64,000 nt of DNA from an uncultured Elusimicrobia bacterium (GTDB lineage: Bacteria > Elusimicrobiota > Elusimicrobia > UBA1565 > UBA9628), in contig CAIKVT010000029.1 in the NCBI GenBank assembly GCA_903830945.1, forward strand, positions 185,278-249,277. Reading direction: 5' to 3'. The translations under genes were made by a program, and so were the position numbers. Of the stretch, positions 15,910-24,065 are shown piece by piece. Numbering within the stretch: the first letter of the stretch is position 1; each line of letters starts with the position of its first letter. The notes below the pieces were generated by a model. The model saw only the letters and a program-made list of their open reading frames with translations, was not told the origin of the DNA and did no database searches.

Positions 15910-16062
15910 ATGTTGCAGCACAAGCTGACCAACCACCGGATTGTAGGCAAGATTAGGCCACTTTCGGCCAAGGAGATTCCAAGGCTGGCGGCCGAGATTT
16001 CCTCGCGCATGCGCGAGATGGCGGCGATGGGACCCAAGCCGGTCATCAATAACGTGATGTGA
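15910..16062 (+). pseudogene. 50-residue mini-ORF derived from the uvrB 3' end
   Basis: From ~15957 to 16049 the DNA matches uvrB bases 1631-1790, but with a clean 66-base (22-codon) in-frame deletion that removes most of the UVR domain core. The frame is open from ATG 15910 to TGA 16060: RPLSAKEIPRLAAEI, then SRMRE joins directly to MAAMGPKPVI. The first ~16 residues do not match uvrB. It is most likely a decayed duplicate; the kept frame leaves room for a real small peptide. The stretch 15826-15909 shows no other feature. Confidence 0.7.
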
Positions 16063-16106
16063 AAAAAAGATTTCGCCGGTAAAATTGTATACTAACGGAC
16101 CGCGCC

Positions 16107-17492
16107 ATGAGCATCCGGTTTAAACTCGGCTTGAGCATCTCCTTGGCCATCCTCCTGGCCACCATTGCCACATCTCTGACATTCCTCTCGCTTCAGTACA
16201 CAGCGATCCGACAGACCGAGGAAGAGAAAATCGGGCTTTGGAAGAGGGATATCGCCAATATCACCTCGGAGTCCATGCTAAGCAACGATCCGCTCATGCT
16301 GCTTGATTATCTCATTGATCTGCGCCGCCACTACAAGGAATTCACACACCTGCGCATCCATTCCAACGGCCAGTGGCAAGACGTGGGCATGACCAATGCT
16401 CCGGATGCCGCATTGGCGCGCATCGAGATCGTGAGCGCGCCACCGCCTAGCGGAGCCAAGGCCGGCCCGATGGAGGTCGAAGTCTGGTTCTCACGCGCCG
16501 TTATTAAGGAGCGGGAGCGCCAGGCCCAGACCAAGCTGAGCCATAACATACTCATCGCCGGCGGCATCGTGGCGTTCGCCGGGATGCTGCTGGGCTTTCT
16601 GCTGGGCTGGACCATGACCAACCGCATCCTGCTCATCGCGTCGACCCTGCGCCTGATCGGGGCGGGCCAGATCGATGCCCGCGTGAAGATGAAGAAGGGA
16701 TCCGACGAACTGGCGAACCTGGCCCAGGACGTCAACGACATGGCGAACAAAATCCAGGAGCTCGATAAGCTCAAGAAGACTTTCGTCTCTTCGATCACGC
16801 ACGAGTTGCGCACGCCTCTGGGCGTCATTGAAAAGCACCTCAAGGCCCTGTTAGCCGATCCGGCTAAACTCTCGGTCGTGGACCGCGACCACCTAAACTG
16901 CATCAAAAACAGCTTCGCGCGGCTAGGGCAATCCGTCAGCGCCCTGTTGGACATGGTCAAGACCGAGCGTGACGAGCCGCAGTATAACCCCAGGCCTCTG
17001 CGCCTGACCGAGCTTGTGGAAGACACGGTTCTTTTTTTCCTGCCCAAGGCCACCGCGGCGAGGATCACACTGAGCAGCGCCGCCGAGCCGGGCATCACCA
17101 TCTGCGCCGATCAGGACCTCATCACTCACGTGCTGACCAACCTGATTTCCAACGCGCTGAAATTCACCAAGCCAGGGGGCACGATCCTCGTGGAACTTAA
17201 AAACATGGACCAGGGCGCGGAGTGCTCGGTCACGGACTCAGGTGTGGGGATTACTGCGGCCAACCAGGCGCGGCTCTTCCAACCCATCGATCACGCGCGC
17301 GGCCCGCGGCGCGCCGCGGGCGCGGGATTATCTACCGCCAAGTCCATCGTCGACATGCACGGCGGCCGCATCGGCGTGGAATCCGAGGTCGGCCGTGGAA
17401 GCCGATTTTACTTCTTCCTTCCGTTCTTCGCGCCGCCGCCCGCCCCGTCCGCTCCGACCACAGCCAAAGACGCAGTGAATCTGTTCAGCTAA
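16107..17492 (+). CDS. Membrane sensor histidine kinase with HAMP domain (orphan)
   Basis: Transmembrane helix 1 at ~8-30, a ~115-residue periplasmic sensor with no recognised domain, transmembrane helix 2 at ~148-172, HAMP at ~173-222, then HisKA with the phospho-acceptor His232 (SSITHELRTPLG) and a HATPase domain (NLISNALKFT, DSGVGI, AGAGLSTAKSIV). The G2 box reads AGAGLS, not the usual GTGLGL, a mild deviation. The C-terminus is a Pro/Ala tail. No response regulator is adjacent; receiver-only proteins occur at 25686 and 47621. A TATACT box (16088-16093) lies 13 bases before ATG. Confidence 0.92.
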   Translation: MSIRFKLGLSISLAILLATIATSLTFLSLQYTAIRQTEEEKIGLWKRDIANITSESMLSNDPLMLLDYLIDLRRHYKEFTHLRIHSNGQWQDVGMTNAPDAALARIEIVSAPPPSGAKAGPMEVEVWFSRAVIKERERQAQTKLSHNILIAGGIVAFAGMLLGFLLGWTMTNRILLIASTLRLIGAGQIDARVKMKKGSDELANLAQDVNDMANKIQELDKLKKTFVSSITHELRTPLGVIEKHLKALLADPAKLSVVDRDHLNCIKNSFARLGQSVSALLDMVKTERDEPQYNPRPLRLTELVEDTVLFFLPKATAARITLSSAAEPGITICADQDLITHVLTNLISNALKFTKPGGTILVELKNMDQGAECSVTDSGVGITAANQARLFQPIDHARGPRRAAGAGLSTAKSIVDMHGGRIGVESEVGRGSRFYFFLPFFAPPPAPSAPTTAKDAVNLFS

Positions 17493-17522
17493 CCACTGAG
17501 TGGCTGGTCAAGAAGACATGGA

Positions 17523-17978
17523 TCAGAGCTGCTTCTTGGGCACGACCGTAATCACGGTTTTAAAGGTCTTAGCCGGCCTCTTCTTCTCCCAAGACCGCCG
17601 ATACACCAAGATCGCCTTGGTCTGACCCGGTTTCATGCCTTGAATCCCCAAAACGCAGGTTCCTCCCACTCCCACCAACCCCGGCTTGGCAGGGGTCGGC
17701 TGCAAGACGATCGCGCCGGTCGGCGCGGCGATCTCGCGGTCGATGCTCTTGAGCTCCCAACCATAGCCCGTGGTCGGATTGCAGGGTAGCTTGATCTCAA
17801 ATCTCTCCCCTACGACGATCTCAGCCTGGCTCAGCCCCGCCACAGCGTCCACATTATTGACCGCCTGCTCGGTCTGCTTGCCTCGCGGCTCTTGGGCTGC
17901 CGCCGCTCCCTGGCTTTCCCCAGCCCACGCGATCGCCGCCGAGACCAAGAATAACCCCACCCGGATCACGCTCTTCAT
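17523..17978 (-). CDS. Exported chagasin-family (I42) cysteine peptidase inhibitor
   Basis: Chagasin-type inhibitors block papain-like cysteine proteases. After a signal peptide (SVIRVGLFLVSAAIAWAG) the mature part shows the first inhibitory loop NPTTGYGW, then GGTCVLGIQGMKPGQTKAILVYRRSWE, the typical third loop and final strands. The ATG at 17978 is chosen for its signal peptide and for GGAGGG 5-10 bases upstream; the frame also stays open further upstream but overlaps the deaminase gene. It is the last gene of a pcm-deaminase-chagasin run, 23 bases after the deaminase stop. Confidence 0.85.
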   Translation of the reverse strand: MKSVIRVGLFLVSAAIAWAGESQGAAAAQEPRGKQTEQAVNNVDAVAGLSQAEIVVGERFEIKLPCNPTTGYGWELKSIDREIAAPTGAIVLQPTPAKPGLVGVGGTCVLGIQGMKPGQTKAILVYRRSWEKKRPAKTFKTVITVVPKKQL

Positions 17979-18001
17979 CGCACTCCCTCCTCGGCAGCAC
18001 A

Positions 18002-18547
18002 TCAATAGCCCTTCGGCATGACTGGAAGCCAGCGTCCCCGGACCATCCGGAGCTCCTTGAGGTTTCTCTTGATCCAATCCTCCACGAGCTGAGTCTGATA
18101 GCGGCCCGGCGCGGTCTCGATAAACACCTTCTCGATCCCCGCGTTGATGATCATGCGCTTGCAGATGCGGCAGGGCTCCGCGCCTTCGATCACCTCGCCC
18201 GTCTCCGGGGACACGCCCACCAGGTACAGGGCCGCCCCCATCATGTCGAAGCGCGCCGCATGGATGATGGCGTTCTGCTCCGCATGCACGGCCCGGCACC
18301 ACTCATAGTGCTCGCCCTTAGGCACTCCCAGCTTGATACGGACACAGGTCCCGATCTCGGTGCAGTTGACGGTCCGGCGCGGCGCGCCCGCGTAACCCGT
18401 GGAGACGATCTGGTCATTGTTAACGATGACCGCGCCGTAGTGCCGGCGCAGACAGGTGCTGCGCCGCGCTACCTCCTTGGCGATATTAAGGTAGTACTGC
18501 GGCTTGGTGATGCGGCCTTTTTCTGTCGAGTCAGCCTTTCGGGCCAT
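18002..18547 (-). CDS. Deoxycytidylate (dCMP) deaminase
   Basis: Zinc enzyme that converts dCMP to dUMP for thymidylate synthesis. The cytidine-deaminase zinc motifs are complete: HAEQNAI (H and the catalytic E) and PCRICKRMIINAG (two Cys). The N-terminal KPQYYLNIAKEVARRSTCLRRHYGAVIV is typical of the ComEB/dCMP deaminase group. 181 residues, slightly longer than most. It lies 16 bases downstream of pcm on the same strand. Confidence 0.92.
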   Translation of the reverse strand: MARKADSTEKGRITKPQYYLNIAKEVARRSTCLRRHYGAVIVNNDQIVSTGYAGAPRRTVNCTEIGTCVRIKLGVPKGEHYEWCRAVHAEQNAIIHAARFDMMGAALYLVGVSPETGEVIEGAEPCRICKRMIINAGIEKVFIETAPGRYQTQLVEDWIKRNLKELRMVRGRWLPVMPKGY

Positions 18548-18563
18548 GGGAACCTATGGGCCT

Positions 18564-19304
18564 TTATAAACGCTGGCGCCGAAGAGCCTCGCCCTTCATG
18601 GGCAGAAAACGGACGATCAAGCGTCTCTCCTCGACCATGCCTTTCTCGGTCTTACGGATGACCACGAGCGCCTGGGTCGACCATTTCCCGGTCTTGGCGA
18701 CGCCCACCGGGATGACGAGACGTCCTCCCATGGCGAGCTGTTCAACGAGCGGCTCCGGGATGTGGTCGGGCGCGCAGGTGACGATGATTGCATCGAAAGG
18801 GCCCTTCTCCGGCCAGCCCCGATAGCCGTCGCCGATGCGCACCCAGACATTGGCGTATCCGAGGCCGCGCAGCGTCTGCTCGGAGCGCTTGGCCAAGACC
18901 GGCAGGATCTCGATGGAGTAGACCTCCCCAACGAGGCGCGAGAGGACCGCCGCCTGGTAACCCGACCCGGTGCCGATCTCGAGCACCTTGTCGCTGGATT
19001 TTGGCTCCAGGATCTGAGTCATGTAGGCCACGATGAAGGGTGGCGAGATGGTCTGTCCCTTGCCGATGGAAAGCTCCGCGTCCTCGTAAGCCTTCGAGAC
19101 CAGATGCTTCGGGACGAAAAGGTGTCGCGGGACCTCGCGCATGGCATCGAGCACCCGGGGGTCTTTGATGGGATGATCCGGGTCATAGGCGGCAAGCCTG
19201 GCGACCATGGCCTGCCGCTGCTCGGGAAACCGGGTGTCCTGGGCGGGACCAGCCGACCAGGCCAAGATGCATGACGCCAAAACCGTTCTGAGCAACCACG
19301 CCAT
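18564..19304 (-). CDS. pcm: Protein-L-isoaspartate O-methyltransferase with export signal
   Basis: Repairs isoaspartyl residues in aged proteins by SAM-dependent methylation. The core is typical: MREVPRHLFVP, the substrate-side AYEDAELSIGKGQTISPPFIVAYM, and SAM motif LEIGTGSGYQAAVL. Unusually it begins with a hydrophobic N-terminus (WLLRTVLASCILAWSAG) before the domain, which suggests export or membrane anchoring; exported Pcm forms are known, but SAM supply outside the cytoplasm is then a puzzle. GGAGGGGA before the ATG supports this start. First gene of its run, divergent from nadC. Confidence 0.92.
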   Translation of the reverse strand: MAWLLRTVLASCILAWSAGPAQDTRFPEQRQAMVARLAAYDPDHPIKDPRVLDAMREVPRHLFVPKHLVSKAYEDAELSIGKGQTISPPFIVAYMTQILEPKSSDKVLEIGTGSGYQAAVLSRLVGEVYSIEILPVLAKRSEQTLRGLGYANVWVRIGDGYRGWPEKGPFDAIIVTCAPDHIPEPLVEQLAMGGRLVIPVGVAKTGKWSTQALVVIRKTEKGMVEERRLIVRFLPMKGEALRRQRL

Positions 19305-19434
19305 AATCCCCTCCCTTGCAGACGCCCCGCGCCCGGAACCCTCCGCGGGGCCCTACATTAGGATTTTACAACACTTTCAGGCCGCACGGTCTGGGCGATC
19401 CTGATGTCCCTCCAATTTTTGTAGACTGGCGTTG

Positions 19435-20319
19435 ATGAATATCTCAGCGCTCATACGCGAGGCCTTGCGCGAGGACCTCGGCCGTCTCGGAGACGTAACC
19501 ACCCGACTCTTCGTCCCGGCCCGCACGCGTTGGCGGGGCTCAGTGCGCGCCCGGCAAACCGGCGTGATCTGTGGCACGCGAATAGCAGCCCAGGTCTTCC
19601 GCGCCTGCGATCCGGGCTGCAAGGTCCGAGTGTTGGTGCACGACGGCGGGAAAGTGCGGCCCGGCCAAGCAGTGCTTGCGGTTTCCGGAGGCCGCGACCT
19701 GCTCACCGCCGAACGCACGGCTCTGAACTTCCTTCAACACCTCTCCGGAGTGGCCACGACGACTGCGACCTATGTCAAGGCGGTGCGCGGCACCAAGGCC
19801 GCCATCCTCGACACCCGCAAGACATTGCCCGGCTGGAGGAACCTCGAAAAATATGCCGTGCGCTGCGGCGGCGGAAGCAACCACCGCATGGGGCTTTATG
19901 ATGCGGTCCTGGTCAAAGACAACCATTGGCCGCGCGTTTCCTCACGCGGTGCTGAGCGCGCTCAAGGTATACATATGCGCTCAGCGCTGAAATCGGAGGA
20001 TTTCGCCAAGGCAGTCCATGAACTGCGGTGCCGCCACCCGAAGTTGCCCCTCATCATGGAAGCCGACGGCTTAAAACAAGTCCGCCGCGGCCTGGAACTC
20101 GGCGCCGACGTCATCCTGCTCGACAACATGCCCCTGCCGCAGCTGCGGCAGGCCATCCGACTCATCCGGACAACCTCCCCAAAGACGCTCATCGAAGTCT
20201 CGGGAGGGGTGAGCCTCAAGGGCTTGCGCCGCTTGGCCCATCTGGGGCCGGACCGCATCTCGGTAGGCCGCATCACCCATAGCGCCCCGGCCCTGGACCT
20301 GGGCCTGGACCTGGCGTAA
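19435..20319 (+). CDS. nadC: Nicotinate-nucleotide pyrophosphorylase (carboxylating)
   Basis: Makes nicotinate mononucleotide from quinolinate and PRPP in NAD synthesis. Recognised by DTRKTLPGWRNLEKYAVRCGGGSNHRMGLYD and VLVKDNH, and the C-terminal barrel phosphate site (EVSGGVSLKGLRRLAHLGPDRISVG). 294 residues, normal. ATG 19435 follows a TTG directly. A weak TAGACT lies a few bases upstream and there is no ribosome site. It is followed by birA after 10 bases. Confidence 0.95.
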   Translation: MNISALIREALREDLGRLGDVTTRLFVPARTRWRGSVRARQTGVICGTRIAAQVFRACDPGCKVRVLVHDGGKVRPGQAVLAVSGGRDLLTAERTALNFLQHLSGVATTTATYVKAVRGTKAAILDTRKTLPGWRNLEKYAVRCGGGSNHRMGLYDAVLVKDNHWPRVSSRGAERAQGIHMRSALKSEDFAKAVHELRCRHPKLPLIMEADGLKQVRRGLELGADVILLDNMPLPQLRQAIRLIRTTSPKTLIEVSGGVSLKGLRRLAHLGPDRISVGRITHSAPALDLGLDLA

Positions 20320-20329
20320 GGAGCCACTA

Positions 20330-20884
20330 ATGACCACAGACTTTCCCGGCATAACGCAGTTGCTGCGCTTGAGCTCCACGGACTCCACCCAGGCGGTGGC
20401 GCGGTTCCTGGCGGAGCAAGGCGCCCCGGACCGGACCTTGGTCTGGGCCGACCTGCAGACCGCGGGCCGAGGACGCATGAAGCGGCGCTGGACCTCGCGC
20501 GCGGGCGGGCTCTATTTCTCCATCATCCTTCGGCCCTCTTTTCCCCCCTCCCGCCTGGCGGACCTCAACCTGGCCATAGCCGGGGCTGCGGCCGCAGCGC
20601 TCGCCGTCACCGGGATAACCACCGCGATCAAACCCCCCAACGACGTCATCGGCTCCCGCGGGCGGCTCTCCGGAAAAGTCTGCGGCATATTGGCCGAAGC
20701 CTCGGGCGGCTCACGCAGCGTGGATTGGGTGGTCCTGGGAGTCGGCATCAACGTCAACAACTCCGTCTCTGGGATCAAAGGCTCCGCCAGCCTCAAAGGT
20801 CTCACCGGCCGCGCCTGGGAGCCGACAGAAGTCCTGCGCTCCTTTCTCAAGAGCTTCGACGACATCTATCGCGTGTTCCGGTGA
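20330..20884 (+). CDS. birA: Biotin--[acetyl-CoA-carboxylase] ligase, minimal form
   Basis: Attaches biotin to carboxylase carrier proteins. The catalytic domain is present: STDSTQ, the biotinyl-AMP loop AGRGRMKRRW, IKPPNDV (K-W-P-N-D in most homologues) and GKVCGILAEA. 184 residues means that both the N-terminal DNA-binding domain and the C-terminal SH3-like domain of long BirA are missing, so it should be an enzyme without repressor function. Start has GGAG at 20320. Likely co-transcribed with nadC. Confidence 0.9.
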   Translation: MTTDFPGITQLLRLSSTDSTQAVARFLAEQGAPDRTLVWADLQTAGRGRMKRRWTSRAGGLYFSIILRPSFPPSRLADLNLAIAGAAAAALAVTGITTAIKPPNDVIGSRGRLSGKVCGILAEASGGSRSVDWVVLGVGINVNNSVSGIKGSASLKGLTGRAWEPTEVLRSFLKSFDDIYRVFR

Positions 20885-20902
20885 AGCGGAGCCGATTTAT
20901 CG

Positions 20903-20908
20903 TATAAT
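20903..20908 (+). promoter_or_regulatory. -10 box before greA
   Basis: A perfect TATAAT 11 bases upstream of an in-frame ATG at 20920 and 29 bases before the preferred ATG at 20938. No good -35 box is seen. Confidence 0.5.
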
Positions 20909-20937
20909 CTCAATAGCTTATGCCGACGGAGACAGCC

Positions 20938-21408
20938 ATGACCGAGACTTTCCTGACCCGCGCCGGATACGAAAAGTTGCGCCATGAGGTCGAAGAGCTC
21001 AAGCAGCGCAAGATCCAGCTTTCCAAAGACATCGCCGAAGCCCGGGAGAAAGGCGACCTCAGCGAGAACGCCGAGTACCACAGCGCCAAGGACAAGCTGG
21101 GCGAGGTGATGGGCCGCATCAGCCTGCTCCAGGACAAGCTCCAGGGCGCCAAGCTCATCGAGGAGATCAAGACTCCCCAGGACATCGTGGCCATCGGCCG
21201 CTCGGTCACGATCAAGGACGACGAGGGCGACGAGTCCACCTACACCTTGGTCGGCACCGACGAATCGGACCCGGACGCAGGGCGCATCTCCGTCTACTCC
21301 CCTTTAGCCCAGGGCCTGCTCCACAAAAAGGTCGGGGAGAAGGTCACCGTGGAGATGCCTGCCGGCGCCCGGCAGTTCCTCATCGTCAAGATCGGGTCCC
21401 CCGTCTAG
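20938..21408 (+). CDS. greA: Transcription elongation factor GreA
   Basis: Rescues backtracked RNA polymerase by stimulating transcript cleavage. It shows the N-terminal coiled coil (ELKQRKIQLSKDIAEAREKGDLSENAEYHSAKDK, with the acidic tip residues D and E) and the C-terminal FKBP-like domain (SVYSPLAQGLLHKKVGEKVTVEMPAG). ATG 20938 is chosen because the protein then begins MTETFLTRAGYEKL like other GreA, with GGAG 6 bases in front; an ATG six codons earlier is possible. 156 residues, normal. queG follows almost at once. Confidence 0.95.
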   Translation: MTETFLTRAGYEKLRHEVEELKQRKIQLSKDIAEAREKGDLSENAEYHSAKDKLGEVMGRISLLQDKLQGAKLIEEIKTPQDIVAIGRSVTIKDDEGDESTYTLVGTDESDPDAGRISVYSPLAQGLLHKKVGEKVTVEMPAGARQFLIVKIGSPV

Positions 21409-21410
21409 AT

Positions 21411-22475
21411 TTGTCCCTCGCCCAAGAGCTCAAGAAGTTCTCCCAAAAGGAAGGAGCCTCCTTAGTCGGCATCGCGCCGGCGCAGCCTCCGCCTGAAGCG
21501 GCCCAGCTTGCAGGACTTCTCCAGGAAAATCTCGCACAGTGCTTGTCCTATCTTCAGCTCGACATCGCGGTCCGGCAAGACGTGCGACGCTGGTATCCTG
21601 AGGCGAAGTCCGTCCTGGTCTGCGGCTTCGAGTATGGAGGCCAAGACGATGACGGGCGACCGGCCACCGGCCGCGAAGAAATCCGTCCGGCCGGTACCTG
21701 CAGGACTACCAATACCGCAGGCACTGGGCGCATCGCCCGCTATGCCGCCCATGAAGACTACCATCGCGTCCTGAAGAACCGGATGCAGTCCATCCTGTCC
21801 TGGCTACGGCAGAACGCGCCCGGAGCCGACGGCCGGATATTCGTGGATTCCAGCCCGGTGCTGGAACGGGTCTATGGGGCGGCCGCCGGCCTGGGTTGGA
21901 TCGGACGCAACCAGCTCCTCATCTCGGAGAGCGTTGGGTCCTTCTTCCTCATCGCGGGTCTGGCCTTGAACCTGAAGTTGGAAAGCGACCGGCCGGTTCC
22001 CGACCGCTGCGGCTCCTGCCGGCTCTGCCTCGGTGCCTGCCCGACCGGCGCTCTGGGAGGCGACCACCGATTCGCGGCTGAGCGCTGCATCGCCTATCTG
22101 ACCATCGAGCATCGCGGCCCCATCCCCCTGGAGCTCCGAACTGGCATGGGCCGTCGGGTGGCGGGCTGCGACATCTGTCAAGAGGCCTGCCCTTGGAACG
22201 CGAGTATCGGACGGAACACGGCTCTGCAAGCCCTCCTGCCCCAGGAGTTGGTCCTGGAAGATATCGCCAAAATGGATGAAGCGGGCTTCCGGGAACGCTT
22301 CGGTCGGACGCCGGTCGCGCGGCTCAAACGCCAAGGATTGTTGCGCAATGCTCTCTTGGCCATGGGAAATTCCGGAGATGCGCGCCAGAGGCCGGTCCTG
22401 GAACGCTTCCAAGATGACCCGGACCCCGTGCTCCGTGAGCAGGCCCTCTGGAGCCTAGCGCGTTTGCCCTCATAA
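21411..22475 (+). CDS. queG: Epoxyqueuosine reductase with an in-frame repeat insertion
   Basis: Last step of queuosine tRNA modification; a cobalamin- and iron-sulfur-dependent enzyme. Visible: DUF1730 N-terminal domain, GRIARYAAHEDYH, the two 4Fe-4S clusters (CGSCRLCLGACPTGAL and CDICQEACPWN), and C-terminal HEAT-like repeats (RQRPVLERFQDDPDPVLREQALWSLARL). Residues ~79-107, between CGFEYGG and GRIARYA, are an insertion absent from ordinary QueG; 20 of its codons match the rho N-terminus. Start is TTG two bases after the greA stop. Confidence 0.93.
   Translation: MSLAQELKKFSQKEGASLVGIAPAQPPPEAAQLAGLLQENLAQCLSYLQLDIAVRQDVRRWYPEAKSVLVCGFEYGGQDDDGRPATGREEIRPAGTCRTTNTAGTGRIARYAAHEDYHRVLKNRMQSILSWLRQNAPGADGRIFVDSSPVLERVYGAAAGLGWIGRNQLLISESVGSFFLIAGLALNLKLESDRPVPDRCGSCRLCLGACPTGALGGDHRFAAERCIAYLTIEHRGPIPLELRTGMGRRVAGCDICQEACPWNASIGRNTALQALLPQELVLEDIAKMDEAGFRERFGRTPVARLKRQGLLRNALLAMGNSGDARQRPVLERFQDDPDPVLREQALWSLARLPS
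21669..21728 (+). repeat. In-frame coding repeat, copy in queG
   Basis: Twenty codons (queG residues 87-106) align without gaps and in the same reading frame with rho codons 16-35 (41752-41693, minus strand). By hand 45 of 60 bases and 11 of 20 residues agree. The core G-R-x-E-I-R-P-x-G-T is followed by A-G-x-G. Confidence 0.75.
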
Positions 22476-22508
22476 AGATTAATCTTATACACTCATCTTC
22501 CCACATTT

Positions 22509-23825
22509 ATGATAAAACCGCCCACGCTTAAGTTATTCCTGCTGGCGAGCGTGGCCCTGGCACTGGCATCGCTGACCTGCGCTCAATCGACGGACCCAGT
22601 CCCTGATCTGGAATTGGTGCCAAGCCGCGAGATGCCCGCGGTCCCCAACAAAGAGGAGATTCCCGCCGCCCTGCGCTGGCTGCTGCACCCCCTTAAGCGC
22701 GGAATGATGCTGAGCCTGCCGGTCGTGGACACCGATCCCAACCGCGGCGTGACGTACGGGGTCATGCCGATCTGGGTCCTGCGTGAAAAAAACGGCGACC
22801 GCATCGAACAGATCCACGCGCCGTCTTTGACCTACAATGAAGATTTCGGCCCCACGCCAACCTATCGCTACTACTACTATCCCCAGACGGACGCGGCTTT
22901 GGTCCTGCGCGGCGCCGTGGCCAAGTTCGAGCATGAGGTCCTGGCGCAGTACGATGACTCCACCTTCAAGGATACGAAGATCGACATCTCATTGCGCGCG
23001 CAGTGGAATCGGGACGCCGGGCAGCGTTATTTCGGCCGCGGCCCGAACTCATCCAAAAACCACGAGACAAACTACACGGAGGATTACATCCAATACCTGG
23101 CCTCCGTGGGCGCGCCCATCACGCTCCAGAGCCATTGGCGCGCGCATATATCCGACTGGTTCACGGCCGACAAGATTTCGGACGGCCCTCTGCCGGGACT
23201 GCCCGCCTTCAGCGCCACGTTTCCGAAGTCCTCGCAAGCGGCATCAAACCGCGAAGGGATACACGTAGAGCGCCTCACCGTGGATTACGACACGCGCGAC
23301 CAAGCTCTGACAACCAGCCGAGGATCCTTCCTACAGGCCTTCGATGAATTTTCAACCAAGGGTCTCGGCAGTGAGGAGGAATTCAGCCGCTACGGGATCG
23401 ATGCCCGCTATTTTCTCCCTTGGAACGAAGAGCGCAAAAGCGTCACCGCGGCGCAGGTCAGATTCGAACAGCTTCTAGGAAACGCGCCGTTCTGGCTTGA
23501 GTCGCGTCTGGGCGGCAAGTATGCCCTGCGTGCTTATGGCAACGGCCGCTACACGGACCGGGGCATGCTCGTAGGCAACGTGGAGCAACGCTTCACCTTT
23601 TACAAAGCCAAAATGGCCAATGTCTCGACCGAGTTCGAGCTAGCCCCCTTCGCCGGCCTGGGCGCCGTGTTCGACAGCCCCAAGCGCATGGCCGGCCGCT
23701 ACGCGCGGCCCGTGGTGGGCACCGCCGTCAGGGCCGTTGCCCGGCCGCAGGTGGTAGGGTCCATAGACTTCGGCGTGGGCCAAGAGGGCCTCGCCGTGTT
23801 CATGGACATCAACTACTCCTTCTGA
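22509..23825 (+). CDS. BamA/TamA-like outer-membrane beta-barrel protein
   Basis: Signal peptide (KLFLLASVALALASLTCAQ), no POTRA repeats, and a C-terminal bacterial surface antigen (D15) type barrel: VDYDTRDQALTTSRGSFLQ, LRAYGNGRYTDRGMLVGNVEQRF and a final aromatic residue (DINYSF), the barrel-assembly signal. 438 residues is the size of a POTRA-less barrel. It could be an export pore or a lipase-type partner domain; function unknown. A TATACA/TACACT box lies at 22486-22493, giving a short leader. Confidence 0.85.
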   Translation: MIKPPTLKLFLLASVALALASLTCAQSTDPVPDLELVPSREMPAVPNKEEIPAALRWLLHPLKRGMMLSLPVVDTDPNRGVTYGVMPIWVLREKNGDRIEQIHAPSLTYNEDFGPTPTYRYYYYPQTDAALVLRGAVAKFEHEVLAQYDDSTFKDTKIDISLRAQWNRDAGQRYFGRGPNSSKNHETNYTEDYIQYLASVGAPITLQSHWRAHISDWFTADKISDGPLPGLPAFSATFPKSSQAASNREGIHVERLTVDYDTRDQALTTSRGSFLQAFDEFSTKGLGSEEEFSRYGIDARYFLPWNEERKSVTAAQVRFEQLLGNAPFWLESRLGGKYALRAYGNGRYTDRGMLVGNVEQRFTFYKAKMANVSTEFELAPFAGLGAVFDSPKRMAGRYARPVVGTAVRAVARPQVVGSIDFGVGQEGLAVFMDINYSF

Positions 23826-23858
23826 ATCAGAGGCCGAGCAAAAAAAACGCCGGGACGC

Positions 23859-24029
23859 TCAGGCCTCGGGCTTCGGGTTGTCTTCGACGAACTTTTTGAT
23901 GTCTGCGAAATGCTCGAGGATAAGCTTGGCCTTACTCAGGCCGAACTGGAATGGATACTTATCCTCAGGGTTACGCTTGAGGATGATCATCTTATTGCCC
24001 TTGAACTCTCCGAACTCCACTATGGCCAT
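23859..24029 (-). CDS. Small 56-residue protein of unknown function
   Basis: Starts MAIVEFGEFKGNKMIILKRN, continues with PEDKYPFQFGLSKAKLIL and ends DNPKPEA. A strong ribosome site (GGAGG, 7 bases before ATG) and a length cut-off below 60 residues explain why it is easily overlooked. It lies 36 bases after fixX in the same direction, so it is the last gene of the fixC-fixX run. I do not recognise the family; the N-terminus looks like two beta strands, the rest a helix. Confidence 0.75.
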   Translation of the reverse strand: MAIVEFGEFKGNKMIILKRNPEDKYPFQFGLSKAKLILEHFADIKKFVEDNPKPEA

Positions 24030-24065
24030 TGTCGCGCCTCCAGTATGATTCTATAAGGATCGAAC

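Noticed and set aside
23830..23867. Inverted repeat gaggcc/ggcctc after the barrel gene as terminator
   Set aside because: The A-run is in the loop and no T-run follows on either strand; it also overlaps the end of the 56-residue gene.
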